From: Pseudodesulfovibrio senegalensis | GTDB lineage: Bacteria > Desulfobacterota > Desulfovibrionia > Desulfovibrionales > Desulfovibrionaceae | Direction of reading: 5' to 3' | Assembly: GCF_008830225.1 (NCBI RefSeq) | Contig: NZ_WAIE01000002.1 | Span: forward strand, 248,001 to 312,000 | Length of the DNA: 64,000 bases | Shown: positions 17,098-25,933 of the stretch, piece after piece | Position numbering within the stretch: position 1 is the stretch's first letter | Layout of the letters: each line of letters starts with the position of its first letter | The notes under the pieces: generated by a model | The model's database searches: none | What the model was told of the DNA's origin: nothing | What the model saw: only the letters and a program-made list of their open reading frames with translations | Program-made: the position numbers and the translations under genes

Positions 17098-18654
17098 TCA
17101 GGATCGGGTCGCGTTCTCGGCTGGAGTGTTGGCTGATCTGGGTGCCGAGACTCCGTATTTGGAAAGTATTTCTGCAAGCTTGGCGTTCAGGTTCGTGGTG
17201 GTGCGGGATACCTGCTCCAGGTTGACCAGTACCATGATGTCCACACGGAACAGGGGGGTCCCCCAAAGTGTCTTGATGCCTTCGAGAAATTCCGGTTCCA
17301 CCTGAAGCGCGTTCAGGATCTGGCCCAGCTGTTTGGGCTGTTTGGCCCGGAAGAGCATGTATTCCTTCTTGGTGCTGTCGACGGCAAACAGCTTTGCCTT
17401 GCGGATTTTACTGATGCCCGGCAACTGGTCGACCTCTGCCTCGGTTGTCCTTCGGGCCCGCGCACTGCGCACCATGATCTTGCCGCCCTCGTCCATGCCG
17501 ATCTCCCGGAGGATGTGCATGAAGTGGTGCTCCAGCATGAAGAAGAGCACTTTTTCAAGGGCCGCGGTGTTGAAGTTGCGCATGAGCGGGACAATGCTTT
17601 TGGTTTCCCCGGGAATGAATTTTTCCAGTGCGGAAAAGAAATTGCGGCTGGTCATGCCGATGGCCAACGTCGCCCCAACGCCCAAAGCCACCACCTGATT
17701 GAGCAGGAATTCAAATGAATTTTCCCTGTTCCCCTCTTCCTTTTCGACCTTGTTCTTGTTCACGATTCGGTTTTGGTATTCCCGGGCAAAGTCCTCGGAT
17801 ATGGGGTCAATGCATACGATGCGTGCCGCGTTCAGGTAGTCTCCTTCCTTGAGAAAGCCCTCGGGCATGAAGGAGAGACCGCGTAACAGCGTGTTCTGCA
17901 CGATCTTGGCCCTGCGGCGTTCCTTGAAGCCTGCTTCGCTGAGCTCATAGGTCTTTTGCAGCCGGGTTTTTTCGATGGTGGCCGAGGTGGGGTTCAACTG
18001 GGCCAGAATGTCATCGAAGAGAAAGCGGATGACCAGAAAGGAGCGCTCTTTGGACAGGTTGTATTTGCGTTCGGCCAGAATTTCCTTGTGCGCATTTTCC
18101 ACGCGGCTGGCCACGAAATGCTGCACGAAGGCATGCCAGAAATTGATGTCCAGTTCATATTTCTCGATCAGGGCGCTGTAGTCGTTGAGGGATTCCTGTC
18201 CAAAGTAGCGCAGCACCATTTCTTCGAAGTTGTCCGTGATCAGGGCCATTCCGTAAACGATGCCCTGCACGCATTTGATGAGGATGACCTCGGTGTTGTG
18301 GAGCTGGGCGCCGACAACGTCCATGGCCTTTTTGTCATCGTTGGCCCGGGCCTTGTCGTAGCGGGTCACCAGGGTCATGAAAATGCCGGCCATTTTCTGG
18401 ATGAAATCGTATCCGGGATGTTGGCCCCGGTTGCACATCAGCTCGATGACGCTGTTCTGCTGCGCCTTGAGCAGGGGAAATTCGTTGATGTTCCCGTGGT
18501 TGATGCGCACGAATTCGAGCAGCATTTCCCGTTCGAGAACCTCGCGCAATGCGGCTCCGTCCTTGAGTTCGAGGAGTTTTTTGCGGTAGGCGGCATATCG
18601 TTGCTCTCGTGAGAGTTGCTGATTGCCTTGAGCTGATGAACTGTTTTGGGTCAT
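17098..18654 (-). CDS. Conserved-looking hypothetical protein, 518 aa
   Basis: I do not recognise this large soluble protein. It is rich in charged helices, with one hydrophobic stretch around residues 335-352 (VVALGVGATLAIGM) that could be a membrane or core helix. The C-terminal third contains QLPGISKIRKAKLFAVD, a turn like a short helix-hairpin-helix, then a tail that could dimerise. It stands alone, convergent with purU. Codon use is like its neighbours. The start at 18654 (MTQNSSS) is preferred; 15 further residues are open upstream. Confidence 0.65.
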   Translation of the reverse strand: MTQNSSSAQGNQQLSREQRYAAYRKKLLELKDGAALREVLEREMLLEFVRINHGNINEFPLLKAQQNSVIELMCNRGQHPGYDFIQKMAGIFMTLVTRYDKARANDDKKAMDVVGAQLHNTEVILIKCVQGIVYGMALITDNFEEMVLRYFGQESLNDYSALIEKYELDINFWHAFVQHFVASRVENAHKEILAERKYNLSKERSFLVIRFLFDDILAQLNPTSATIEKTRLQKTYELSEAGFKERRRAKIVQNTLLRGLSFMPEGFLKEGDYLNAARIVCIDPISEDFAREYQNRIVNKNKVEKEEGNRENSFEFLLNQVVALGVGATLAIGMTSRNFFSALEKFIPGETKSIVPLMRNFNTAALEKVLFFMLEHHFMHILREIGMDEGGKIMVRSARARRTTEAEVDQLPGISKIRKAKLFAVDSTKKEYMLFRAKQPKQLGQILNALQVEPEFLEGIKTLWGTPLFRVDIMVLVNLEQVSRTTTNLNAKLAEILSKYGVSAPRSANTPAENATRS

Positions 18655-18869
18655 TGATATCCGTTTTGGCCGTTGGAGGTCGTGATTTCCGTGTTCCAAA
18701 TGATGAAATAGCGCAAACCTTTCTTCAAGGCAATAAGCTGCCGTTTTTGCTTGCGTGTATTTTCTGGAATCAGGGGCGGTTCTGAGCTAGGGTCGTGCCG
18801 GCGGGAGCTGTTCCGCCATGCTTTCGGCAGCGTTTTGTCCGATGGCGAATCTGATTGATGGAGTCCATG

Positions 18870-19178
18870 ATGATAGTTTGTACCCGTTGCGGGAATCCCA
18901 ATGACGACAAGGCGCGGCGCTGCAAGCGTTGCGGCCATAAGCTTCAATCGTCGATACGGCCTGCGCCCGGGCCTTCCGCGCAGTGGGAAAAACTTGAACC
19001 CATGCGCTCGCATATCACCCCGGAGCGGCGGGCCGAATTGATGCGCATGTTCGAAGCCTGTGCCTATTCGTTGGCTGTGGTGGCCGCCGTAGCGTTTTCA
19101 GCCGTTTCCGGGCTGTGGTGGCCCCTGTATGCCGTCATGGCCGTTGTGGCCGTGTTGGTTGTGGTGCGCCGGTTGTAG
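18870..19178 (+). CDS. Zinc-ribbon membrane protein, 102 aa
   Basis: Residues 4-22 form a zinc ribbon (CTRCG...CKRCG), followed by a linker rich in Pro and charged residues and two closely spaced membrane helices at the C-terminus (YSLAVVAAVAFSAVSGLWW, then a Val-rich helix ending VVRRL). The role is unknown; the layout is typical of small zinc-ribbon membrane proteins. GGAG six bases before the ATG at 18870 decides among three clustered ATGs. Confidence 0.7.
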   Translation: MIVCTRCGNPNDDKARRCKRCGHKLQSSIRPAPGPSAQWEKLEPMRSHITPERRAELMRMFEACAYSLAVVAAVAFSAVSGLWWPLYAVMAVVAVLVVVRRL

Positions 19179-19179
19179 G

Positions 19180-19701
19180 CTATTGGCCTGCGGCCGCGGG
19201 AGCGTCAGCCGGTTGTTCGGCTTCGGTGCCGTTCAGGTCGTCCAGCGCCCGCTTCAGGTCTTCGTCCAGAAGGTCGGGAATGGGCCGGTTCCAGAAATCT
19301 TCCGCCGACTGTTCGTCCAGCGTCTTGGGCGCACAAACCACGATTTTGCTTCGTTTGGGGCATTCCGGGTTCAAATACTCCACCACACTGCATTTGGATG
19401 GCATGTCGAAGACGTAAGGAATTGTGTGCGTGATCCTGTGGAATTCCTTGCCTTCGATACGGATGTATCCGCCTCCCACACCGCAGTAGAACTGGGTTTC
19501 CTTTTTCGCATAAAAGGTGCTGAACAGATACAGGCCGTCCTTGACCTTGGCCACCATGTTGAGTTCCACGGGATCCTTGCACAGCATGCGGGAAAGTACC
19601 TGTCGGCACAGCTCGATGTTCATCGTATCGATTTCATCGCTGCGCGCCTGCGTGGGCGCGAGCATGAACAGGGCGAGAAGGAGGGCGGCCAGAAATCTCA
19701 T
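19180..19701 (-). CDS. Secreted cysteine-containing protein, 173 aa
   Basis: An N-terminal signal peptide is clear (MRFLAALLLALFMLAPTQARS). The mature part contains several cysteines (LCRQVLSRMLC, FYCGVGGG, SKCSVVEYLNPEC, VVCAP) that could form disulfides in the periplasm. The C-terminus is acidic and Ala/Pro-rich. I recognise no family. It is the second gene of a two-gene operon: its Shine-Dalgarno GGAG lies within the end of the upstream gene. Confidence 0.65.
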   Translation of the reverse strand: MRFLAALLLALFMLAPTQARSDEIDTMNIELCRQVLSRMLCKDPVELNMVAKVKDGLYLFSTFYAKKETQFYCGVGGGYIRIEGKEFHRITHTIPYVFDMPSKCSVVEYLNPECPKRSKIVVCAPKTLDEQSAEDFWNRPIPDLLDEDLKRALDDLNGTEAEQPADAPAAAGQ

Positions 19702-19706
19702 GGTTG

Positions 19707-19913
19707 TCACTCCGTAAAAAGAAACATTTGAAAGCCTTCGGAACTGTCTGTTTCGCATTGTTCCTTGCATCCCGTACATTGGTAGCTCCCTTTCTTGAAG
19801 TACCAGGTGGCTTTTTCCGGGTTCGGGCACTGAAAGTATTCGTACACGCTGTCGTCGACTGCACCCCGGTAACGGGTGTAGCCTTCCTGTTTTATGTATT
19901 CCGTGAATTTCAT
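19707..19913 (-). CDS. Small cysteine-containing protein, 68 aa
   Basis: A 68-residue frame with aromatic-rich sequence (YIKQEGYTRYRGAVDDSVYEYF) and a CTGCKEQC cluster at about residues 46-53. It ends 5 bp before the secreted-protein gene and contains that gene's ribosome binding site, which argues that both are real and translated together. No family is recognised; the cysteine cluster could bind metal. Confidence 0.6.
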   Translation of the reverse strand: MKFTEYIKQEGYTRYRGAVDDSVYEYFQCPNPEKATWYFKKGSYQCTGCKEQCETDSSEGFQMFLFTE

Positions 19914-20147
19914 GCCGTTTTATGTCTCCGCCGCGGCGGTTTGCGTAAAGGGGGCATGGTACGAGACTCATCGGCGTAAATGCAAGGACAATTTAGGGGC
20001 GGGCAGTGTGTTTGATCTTTTGTGGGCGGAGTTTTTTTTCAGTCATGTTGCGGATTGTGCCAATTCCGTTGCAGCAGTCAAAATAAAAGATTTGTTTCAT
20101 CTCACGTGGTAAGAAATGAAGGCTATTCATAAAAAAGGGGGAGCCAA

Positions 20148-22079
20148 ATGAGCATACGGACCAAGTTTATGCTGTCCATCCTGTTGCCCGTGTTTATTTC
20201 CGTGGGCATCATAACGACAGCCGTGTACATCCAATACGAGGACACCGTGTTGAATCTGTTCGAGGATGCCTCGCAACAGCAGCTTGAACGAATTGACGAT
20301 TATGTGACGCAAATATTCAAGGAGGCAGAGGCCACGGCGCGTTATGTGGCGGAGTTGCCCGCCTCCCGCAACGGGATGGGGAATTGGCCGGTTTATTACG
20401 ACAAGGTAGGCGAAGTAAACATTCCCAATGACACCATGTCTGCCGAACAAATGAGCGTACACGATACATTCACCCGTTTGCTTAAGGCGCATCCCGGCTA
20501 TGCCTATGTGTATGCCGGTTTGGAGGACGGCGGATATGACCAGGCGCCCGGTGCCGATGGCATGCAGGGCTATGACCCCCGCAAGCGGCCGTGGTATAAG
20601 GAAACCATGGCCTCGGCGGATGATGTGGTCCTGCTTTCGGCATACATCACGACTGAAGGCGTCCCCGACTCGGGCGTGACAGCCAAGATTCGAGACAGTT
20701 CCGGCAAGATAATCGGTGTTTCCGCCATCGACATCAGCCTTGCGGGGCTTACCGAGCTTACTTCTTCCATCCGCTTGGGGCGGACCGGGTATACCATGCT
20801 GGTGCAGGGGGACGGAACCATTCTTTCCGATCCGTTGCATGAGGATTACCTGTTCAAGAACGTCAGCGAAGTGGGCGGCGGCATGCTTGCCCCTGTGGCC
20901 TCCAGTGAAGGGGGGATTGTTGCGGACCTGACGGTTGATGGAAAGGACATGATGGCCAGCGTACTGGTCTCGAAGAATACCGGATGGAAGCTGGTCACGC
21001 TGAGTGAACGGGATGAAATCATGGGGCCCGCCCATTCAGCCACCTTGCGTACCGTGAGTATCGGTCTGATCGTTGCGGTGCTTTTCGGTATTGCCGGATG
21101 GCGGGTAGCTTCTTCCATGAGCACGCCCATCGTGGAGAGCGGCATGTTTGCCAAGCGCATTGCTCAGGGTGACCTGACCGCAGACATACAGCACCAGGGC
21201 AGGGACGAGGTCGGCATGCTGGCCGGAGACCTGCGTGAAATGGGCGGCAGGCTTCAAAATGTCGTCGGAAAGGTCCGTACTGCCGTGGACGGCGTGGCCA
21301 GCGGATCGGAAGAGCTTTCCTCCACTGCGGAGACGCTTTCACAGGGGGCCACGGAACAGGCCGCCAATGTGGAAGAGGTCTCATCGTCCATGGAGGAGAT
21401 GCTGTCCAACATCCGGCAGACAGCGGAAAATTCCAGAGAAACCGAAAAAACGGCATTGGCTTCTGCAAAGGACGCACAGGAAGGGGGCAAGGCTGTTCGG
21501 GAAACCGTGGACGCCATGAAGCAGATTGCCGAAAAGATTTCGGTGGTCGAGGAGATAGCCCGCCAGACCAATTTGCTGGCCCTGAATGCGGCCATTGAGG
21601 CGGCGCGTGCCGGTGAACATGGCAAGGGCTTTGCGGTGGTTGCCGCGGAGGTGCGCAAGTTGGCAGAGCGTTCGGGGCTGGCCGCTGCGGAGATCAGTGA
21701 GCTTTCGGATTCCAGTGTGTCTGTGGCAGAATCCGCAGGAGAGATGCTTGACCGCATGGTGCCCGACATCCGTCGGACCGCTGAACTGATTCAGGAAATT
21801 ACAGCCGCAACCAATGAACAGAATGCCGGCGCTGATACCGTAAACAGGGCCATCCAGCAGCTCGACTCGGTGATTCAGCAGATCGCTTCTGCTGCGGAGG
21901 AAATGTCGTCCACGTCCGAAGAGCTTGCAGCGCAGGCCGCTCATTTGAGCCAGACCATGGACTTCTTCAATACGGATTCCGGAGAGGCCCGGCGGGCGCT
22001 GCGTGCGGCGAATGTCCGGGCGGTGGGGCAACAGGCTGTTCCTGCTCTGGAGGCCGAAGACGAGTTCGATAAGTACTAG
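20148..22079 (+). CDS. Methyl-accepting chemotaxis protein with periplasmic Cache domain
   Basis: A 643-aa chemoreceptor. Domains in order: first membrane helix (about 8-30), periplasmic dCache-type sensor (about 35-290, with [13 protein letters not shown] and [10 protein letters not shown] motifs of the ligand-binding lobe), second membrane helix (about 298-320), HAMP (about 320-370) and the signalling domain with tip [20 protein letters not shown]. No CheR/CheB-tethering pentapeptide is at the C-terminus (ends EDEFDKY). Ligand unknown. GGGGGAG precedes the ATG and a terminator follows. Confidence 0.94.
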   Translation: MSIRTKFMLSILLPVFISVGIITTAVYIQYEDTVLNLFEDASQQQLERIDDYVTQIFKEAEATARYVAELPASRNGMGNWPVYYDKVGEVNIPNDTMSAEQMSVHDTFTRLLKAHPGYAYVYAGLEDGGYDQAPGADGMQGYDPRKRPWYKETMASADDVVLLSAYITTEGVPDSGVTAKIRDSSGKIIGVSAIDISLAGLTELTSSIRLGRTGYTMLVQGDGTILSDPLHEDYLFKNVSEVGGGMLAPVASSEGGIVADLTVDGKDMMASVLVSKNTGWKLVTLSERDEIMGPAHSATLRTVSIGLIVAVLFGIAGWRVASSMSTPIVESGMFAKRIAQGDLTADIQHQGRDEVGMLAGDLREMGGRLQNVVGKVRTAVDGVASGSEELSSTAETLSQGATEQAANVEEVSSSMEEMLSNIRQTAENSRETEKTALASAKDAQEGGKAVRETVDAMKQIAEKISVVEEIARQTNLLALNAAIEAARAGEHGKGFAVVAAEVRKLAERSGLAAAEISELSDSSVSVAESAGEMLDRMVPDIRRTAELIQEITAATNEQNAGADTVNRAIQQLDSVIQQIASAAEEMSSTSEELAAQAAHLSQTMDFFNTDSGEARRALRAANVRAVGQQAVPALEAEDEFDKY

Positions 22080-22109
22080 TTGCGGCCGAAAGGTCGGACA
22101 AAGCTTTGC

Positions 22110-22142
22110 AAAGGGACGGTCAATGAGGCCGTCCCTTTTTTT
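22110..22142 (+). terminator. Terminator of the chemoreceptor gene
   Basis: The stem AAAGGGACGG / CCGTCCCTTT encloses a 9-nt loop and is followed by a T-run, 30 bp after the stop codon. Confidence 0.9.
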
Positions 22143-22840
22143 CGGGCTGTCGACGTGTGTTCATTTCTTCATTTGTGATGAATGAAATCAGGTGGCTGAT
22201 GTGGTTGGGCCATGCGCGGGGGGCGCTTGTTTTTTTCGCCTGTTTCCGTCAAGCCCGAACTGGCGGGGCTTTGCGGTGGCATTGGGGCCGACCGGGAGAA
22301 AGTCCCGGTTTTTTGTGTGGAATATTGGATGATTTGTGTTTTCAATCAGAGGCCCTTGTGCTACAAGAGTTTACTCGATTGTCACACCGTTTTTTTTCTC
22401 TTTCAATCCCCCCTGTTGTCGAAAACATACCTTGGTCTAGAGTTATGCAATTTTTTTTCTAAACTTGCTCTAGAAAAAGCACTGTATTTTCACGGATATG
22501 TCAGAATTATAATTGTGGAAAAAGTTTTTGTGTTGTCGATAAACACCTCTAGTTGTCTCTAATCGCCATTTTAAGACGAAGTTTGCAAAAAAATACCGAG
22601 AGCCCCCTGTACAAAAAACAGGTGGTGGTTTATGGTGCCCCTCATGGTTCGGACGCTGCCTCACGGCGGCGATTGCACTCGAAAATCGAATACGGACGAC
22701 CGCACGCAACAGTGTGATTCTGGGCAGAGAACGCGACTGTTTCGGACGGCTCGGCCGGTGCCCCCGGCCTCGTCTGCATTCGATCATCCATAACTTCAAA
22801 ATGACGTTTGTCCGCGCGTGTTTTTGCGGACGAGGGAATG
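22143..22840 (+). promoter_or_regulatory. Long leader/promoter region of the nrdG-nrdD operon
   Basis: About 700 bp without a convincing gene. The left half (to about 22590) is AT-rich, with three TCTAG boxes (22436, 22469, 22548). The right half is GC-rich and looks like structured RNA. Possible helices are CCTGT/ACAGG (22605-22622), GCTGCC/GGCGGC (22655-22670), GGCCGG/CCGGCC (22753-22769) and GTCCGC/GCGGAC (22810-22831), the last directly before the Shine-Dalgarno. Four CGGACG hexamers lie at 22650, 22693, 22743 and 22827. I could not match it to a known riboswitch or to NrdR boxes. A structured, regulated leader is inference. Confidence 0.45.
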
Positions 22841-23524
22841 ATGGGTACTACATCCAGCGTATGGGATTATGTCCGCGGTTTTGAGCATTTCAGCCTGTGT
22901 GACTGGCCCGGTAGAACAAGTTGTGTTTTTTTTCTTGGCGGCTGCAATCTTCGCTGCCCCACCTGCCATAATTACAAGCTCGCATGGCATATGAATGAAG
23001 TGCCCGTGGTGCCGGAAAACGACCTGCGCATCTTTTTGCGCGACAGGGCCAAGTGGCTTGACGGCGTGACCGTTACAGGCGGGGAGCCTTCCTGCGTACC
23101 CGGTCTTGGCGAACTCCTTTATGAAATCAGGAAATTCGACCTGCCGGTGAAGATGGATTCCAACGGTATGCGGCCCGAAGTCGTGCGCGACATTCTCGAT
23201 GCCGGCCTTGCAGACGTCTTTGCCGTGGATGTGAAAGGACCATATTCGAAATACCCTGAATTGACCGGCCATGCGGTGTCCGAAGTGACGGCACGCACCC
23301 GGCTCGAAGAAATATTTGCCATGGCTCGCCAGCATCCGGATTCATTTTATTTCCGGCTGACGAAAGTGCCCGGCATTACGGATGCCGACATTGAAGAGGC
23401 CCGCAGCTACCTGCCGGAAGGTTTTGAGTTGAAACTTCAGGATTTTGTGCCACCCAGAAGGAGGACCGAGGATGCCCAGCCAGATAATGAAACGCGACGG
23501 GCGGTTGGAAACGTGGTCGACTGA
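22841..23524 (+). CDS. nrdG: Anaerobic ribonucleotide reductase activating protein (radical SAM)
   Basis: This 227-aa radical SAM enzyme generates the glycyl radical on NrdD. The cluster motif CNLRCPTC (CxxxCxxC) lies near residue 36 and TVTGGEPS is the SAM-binding GGE motif. GAGGG four bases upstream favours the ATG at 22841 over the one at 22838. Its 3' end overlaps nrdD by 53 bp, giving a coupled operon. The strand fold WPGRTSCVFFLGGC is typical of the NrdG/YjjW activase group. Confidence 0.9.
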   Translation: MGTTSSVWDYVRGFEHFSLCDWPGRTSCVFFLGGCNLRCPTCHNYKLAWHMNEVPVVPENDLRIFLRDRAKWLDGVTVTGGEPSCVPGLGELLYEIRKFDLPVKMDSNGMRPEVVRDILDAGLADVFAVDVKGPYSKYPELTGHAVSEVTARTRLEEIFAMARQHPDSFYFRLTKVPGITDADIEEARSYLPEGFELKLQDFVPPRRRTEDAQPDNETRRAVGNVVD

Positions 23525-25529
23525 CCGCATCGCCCAAGCCATTTTCAAAGCGCTCAACGCCAACGGCATCAAGGACCCGCTCCTGGCCAAGCGTCTGGGC
23601 AGAAAAGTCGAGCAGAAGCTCGATGGCGTGGACATTCCCGAGCAGGAGCACGTCCAGAATACCGTTGAACAGGTGCTCATGGAAGCGCGGCAATACGATG
23701 TGGCAAAGAAATACATCGTTTATCGCGAAAAGCGCCGCGCCATTCGTTCCCAGCGCGAGGCCGTGCTGGACGTCATGGGCGTCATTGATGAATACCTCGG
23801 CAAGGCCGACTGGCGCGTCAATGAAAATGCCAACATGACCCATTCGTTTCAGGGCATGATGCTGCATCTTTCCGGCACGGTTCAGGCCCGTTATTCGTTG
23901 GAAAAGTACCCCGAAGAAGTGCGGCTGGCCCATGAGCATGGCTATTTCCATATTCATGACCTTTCTTTCGGCCTTGCCGGATATTGCGCGGGCTGGTCAC
24001 TGCGGGACCTTTTGCTGGAGGGGTTCAACCTCGAAGGCCGAGCCTCGGCCGGGCCTGCCAAGCATTTTGATACCGCGCTCGGCCAGATGAACAATTTTCT
24101 GGGCACGCTCCAGAACGAATGGGCCGGTGCGCAGGCGTTCAACAACGTGGACACCTATCTGGCACCGTTGGTGCGGTTCGACGGACTGAGCTACGAGCAG
24201 GTCCGCCAGTGCATGCAGAAATTCGTGTTCAACCTGAACACCACCTCGCGCTGGGGCGGACAGTCGCCGTTTACCAACCTGACCTTTGATCTTGTGGCCC
24301 CCAAGCACATCGCCAAGGAGCCGGTGATCATCGGCGGCAAGTTCCACGACGAGTTGACCTATGGCGACTTTGAAGAAGAAATGGCCATGATCAACAAGGC
24401 CTTCATCGAAGTCATGCTCGGCGGCGACTACCATGACCGCATCTTCTCGTTTCCCATTCCCACCTACAACGTCACCGAGGACTTTCCGTGGGATTCCGAG
24501 ATTGGCGAGCTGCTGCTCAAGCTGACTTCCAAGTACGGGGTTCCCTATTTCCAGAATTTCATCAATTCGGACCTCAACCCGGAAGACGTGCGTTCCATGT
24601 GCTGCCGTCTGCAGATGGACATCCGCGAACTGCGCACCAAGACCGGCGGCCTGTTCGGCGCGGGCGACCTGACCGGCTCCATCGGCGTGGTTACCCTGAA
24701 CCTGCCGAAGCTGGCCTACCTGGCCCAGTCCGAGGACGAGTTCCTGGACATGCTCACCGAGTACGCCGAGCTGGCCAAGGATTCGCTGGAATTCAAGCGC
24801 AAGGTGGTCACGGACAATTTGGAAAAGGGCATGTTCCCGTGGTCGCGGCGCTACCTCAAGAACGGCCTCAAGGGCCATTTCTCCACCATCGGACTCATCG
24901 GCGGCCACGAGGCCTGCCTGAACATGCTGGGCAAGGGCATTGAAACCGAGTCGGGCATCCGGTTCATGCGTCGCGCCCTGAACCATCTGCGCCGGGTCAC
25001 TTCCCGCTTCCAGGAAGAGACCGGCAACCTCTACAACCTTGAGGCTACGCCTGCAGAGGGCACCAGCTACCGTCTGGCCAAGATCGACAAGGCTTTGTAT
25101 GCGGACATTCAGGCACAGGGCAACGGCACGCCGTACTACACCAACTCCACGGCCCTGCCCGTTGGCATTTCCGACGACGTCCTCTACGCCCTTGAACACC
25201 AGAACAATCTGCAGCCCCTGTATACGGGCGGCACGGTATTCCATACCTTCCTTGGCGAGGCCGTCACGGATATTGCCGCGCTCAAGAGCTTTATCATCAA
25301 GGCATTCACCAAGACCAAGATACCCTATGTGTCCATCACGCCGACCTTCTCCATTTGCAAGGAACATGGATACATTCAGGGCGAGCATTTCGAATGCCCC
25401 ACCTGCGGCAAGGAAGCCGAGGTCTATACCCGCATCGTGGGCTACTACCGCCCGGTTTCCCGCTGGAACAAGGGCAAGCAGGCCGAATACACGGACCGCG
25501 TGGTGTTCAGCGATTATCTTTGCAACTGA
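23472..25529 (+). CDS. nrdD: Anaerobic ribonucleoside-triphosphate reductase (class III)
   Basis: This 685-aa enzyme makes deoxynucleotides without oxygen. It has an N-terminal ATP-cone (about residues 3-95, IMKRDGRLETWSTDRIAQAI) for allosteric control, the ten-stranded barrel with active-site cysteines (SMCCRLQMD region), a C-terminal zinc site (FSICKEH and CPTCGKE) and the glycyl radical loop RIVGYYRPV near the end. GGACCGAGG precedes the ATG at 23472, which lies inside the nrdG frame. Class III fits a strict anaerobe. Confidence 0.95.
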   Translation: MPSQIMKRDGRLETWSTDRIAQAIFKALNANGIKDPLLAKRLGRKVEQKLDGVDIPEQEHVQNTVEQVLMEARQYDVAKKYIVYREKRRAIRSQREAVLDVMGVIDEYLGKADWRVNENANMTHSFQGMMLHLSGTVQARYSLEKYPEEVRLAHEHGYFHIHDLSFGLAGYCAGWSLRDLLLEGFNLEGRASAGPAKHFDTALGQMNNFLGTLQNEWAGAQAFNNVDTYLAPLVRFDGLSYEQVRQCMQKFVFNLNTTSRWGGQSPFTNLTFDLVAPKHIAKEPVIIGGKFHDELTYGDFEEEMAMINKAFIEVMLGGDYHDRIFSFPIPTYNVTEDFPWDSEIGELLLKLTSKYGVPYFQNFINSDLNPEDVRSMCCRLQMDIRELRTKTGGLFGAGDLTGSIGVVTLNLPKLAYLAQSEDEFLDMLTEYAELAKDSLEFKRKVVTDNLEKGMFPWSRRYLKNGLKGHFSTIGLIGGHEACLNMLGKGIETESGIRFMRRALNHLRRVTSRFQEETGNLYNLEATPAEGTSYRLAKIDKALYADIQAQGNGTPYYTNSTALPVGISDDVLYALEHQNNLQPLYTGGTVFHTFLGEAVTDIAALKSFIIKAFTKTKIPYVSITPTFSICKEHGYIQGEHFECPTCGKEAEVYTRIVGYYRPVSRWNKGKQAEYTDRVVFSDYLCN

Positions 25530-25654
25530 TTCCCGTCCTCCTAACGGGTTTTCCACCTCCAACGTGGCTGAGGCCGGACATTGTGTCCGGCCTCAGTCTG
25601 TTGAGAAGGACAAAGCTTGTGACCGCCTGCGGCGGCATTGATCAACAGGATTTC

Positions 25655-25693
25655 GCCTCCGGCGGCAAGGGACACGTCCCTTGACCCTTTTTT
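25655..25693 (+). repeat. Intergenic GCCTCCGGCGGC repeat, copy A
   Basis: The core GCCTCCGGCGGC is followed by a small hairpin (AAGGGA/TCCCTT) and CCCTTTTTT. It is oriented with nrdD and could act as its terminator. A variant core GCCTGCGGCGGC lies just upstream (25625-25636). Confidence 0.55.
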
Positions 25694-25827
25694 GTCCCGC
25701 ATTCTTTGGATGCGGGGCGGTAAGAATGTGTGAGAAAATACACGGGGCCGCTCGTCGCTTTCATTTTGCGCTTTGCTTTCCACTCTTTCTTTGGTCCCAT
25801 CTTTTTGGAAGAGATACTCCAAAAATA

Positions 25828-25929
25828 ACTGCGGCCCGGCCTGCGAGAGCAGGGCGGGCCGCAGCGCCAAAAGTTTTGGGAGATGCTCAAGAACCTTTTT
25901 TCCAAAAAGGTTCTTGAGCCGCCGGAGGC
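25828..25929 (-). repeat. Intergenic GCCTCCGGCGGC repeat, copy B
   Basis: In minus orientation it begins GCCTCCGGCGGC four bases after the pepA stop. A 16-bp perfect hairpin (GCTCAAGAACCTTTTT and complement, 25885-25919) follows, then CCCAAAACTTT and a second GC-rich hairpin with a GAGA-type loop (25831-25862) ending in GGCCGCAGTT. The order matches copy C at 47309-47435. Confidence 0.65.
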
Positions 25930-25933
25930 AAAG

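Larger units (their letters stand above)
25530..25933. other. Intergenic region between nrdD and pepA with repeats and hairpins
   Basis: No gene is seen in these 404 bp between convergent genes. It holds a perfect 13-bp hairpin CTGAGGCCGGACA/TGTCCGGCCTCAG (about 25571-25599), which may end nrdD transcription although no T-run follows, and two copies of an intergenic repeat described separately. Confidence 0.6.

Noticed and set aside
22470-22799. A 109-codon minus-strand frame in the nrd leader
   Set aside because: Arg-rich composition, no family, no ribosome binding site, and it straddles the AT-rich/GC-rich boundary; better explained as noncoding.
22143-22840. NrdR box pair or cobalamin riboswitch upstream of nrdG
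   Set aside because: No pair of ACACWATATATWG-like boxes and none of the B12 core blocks (B12 box, GCCACTG) were found, unlike the clear case at 37490-37656.
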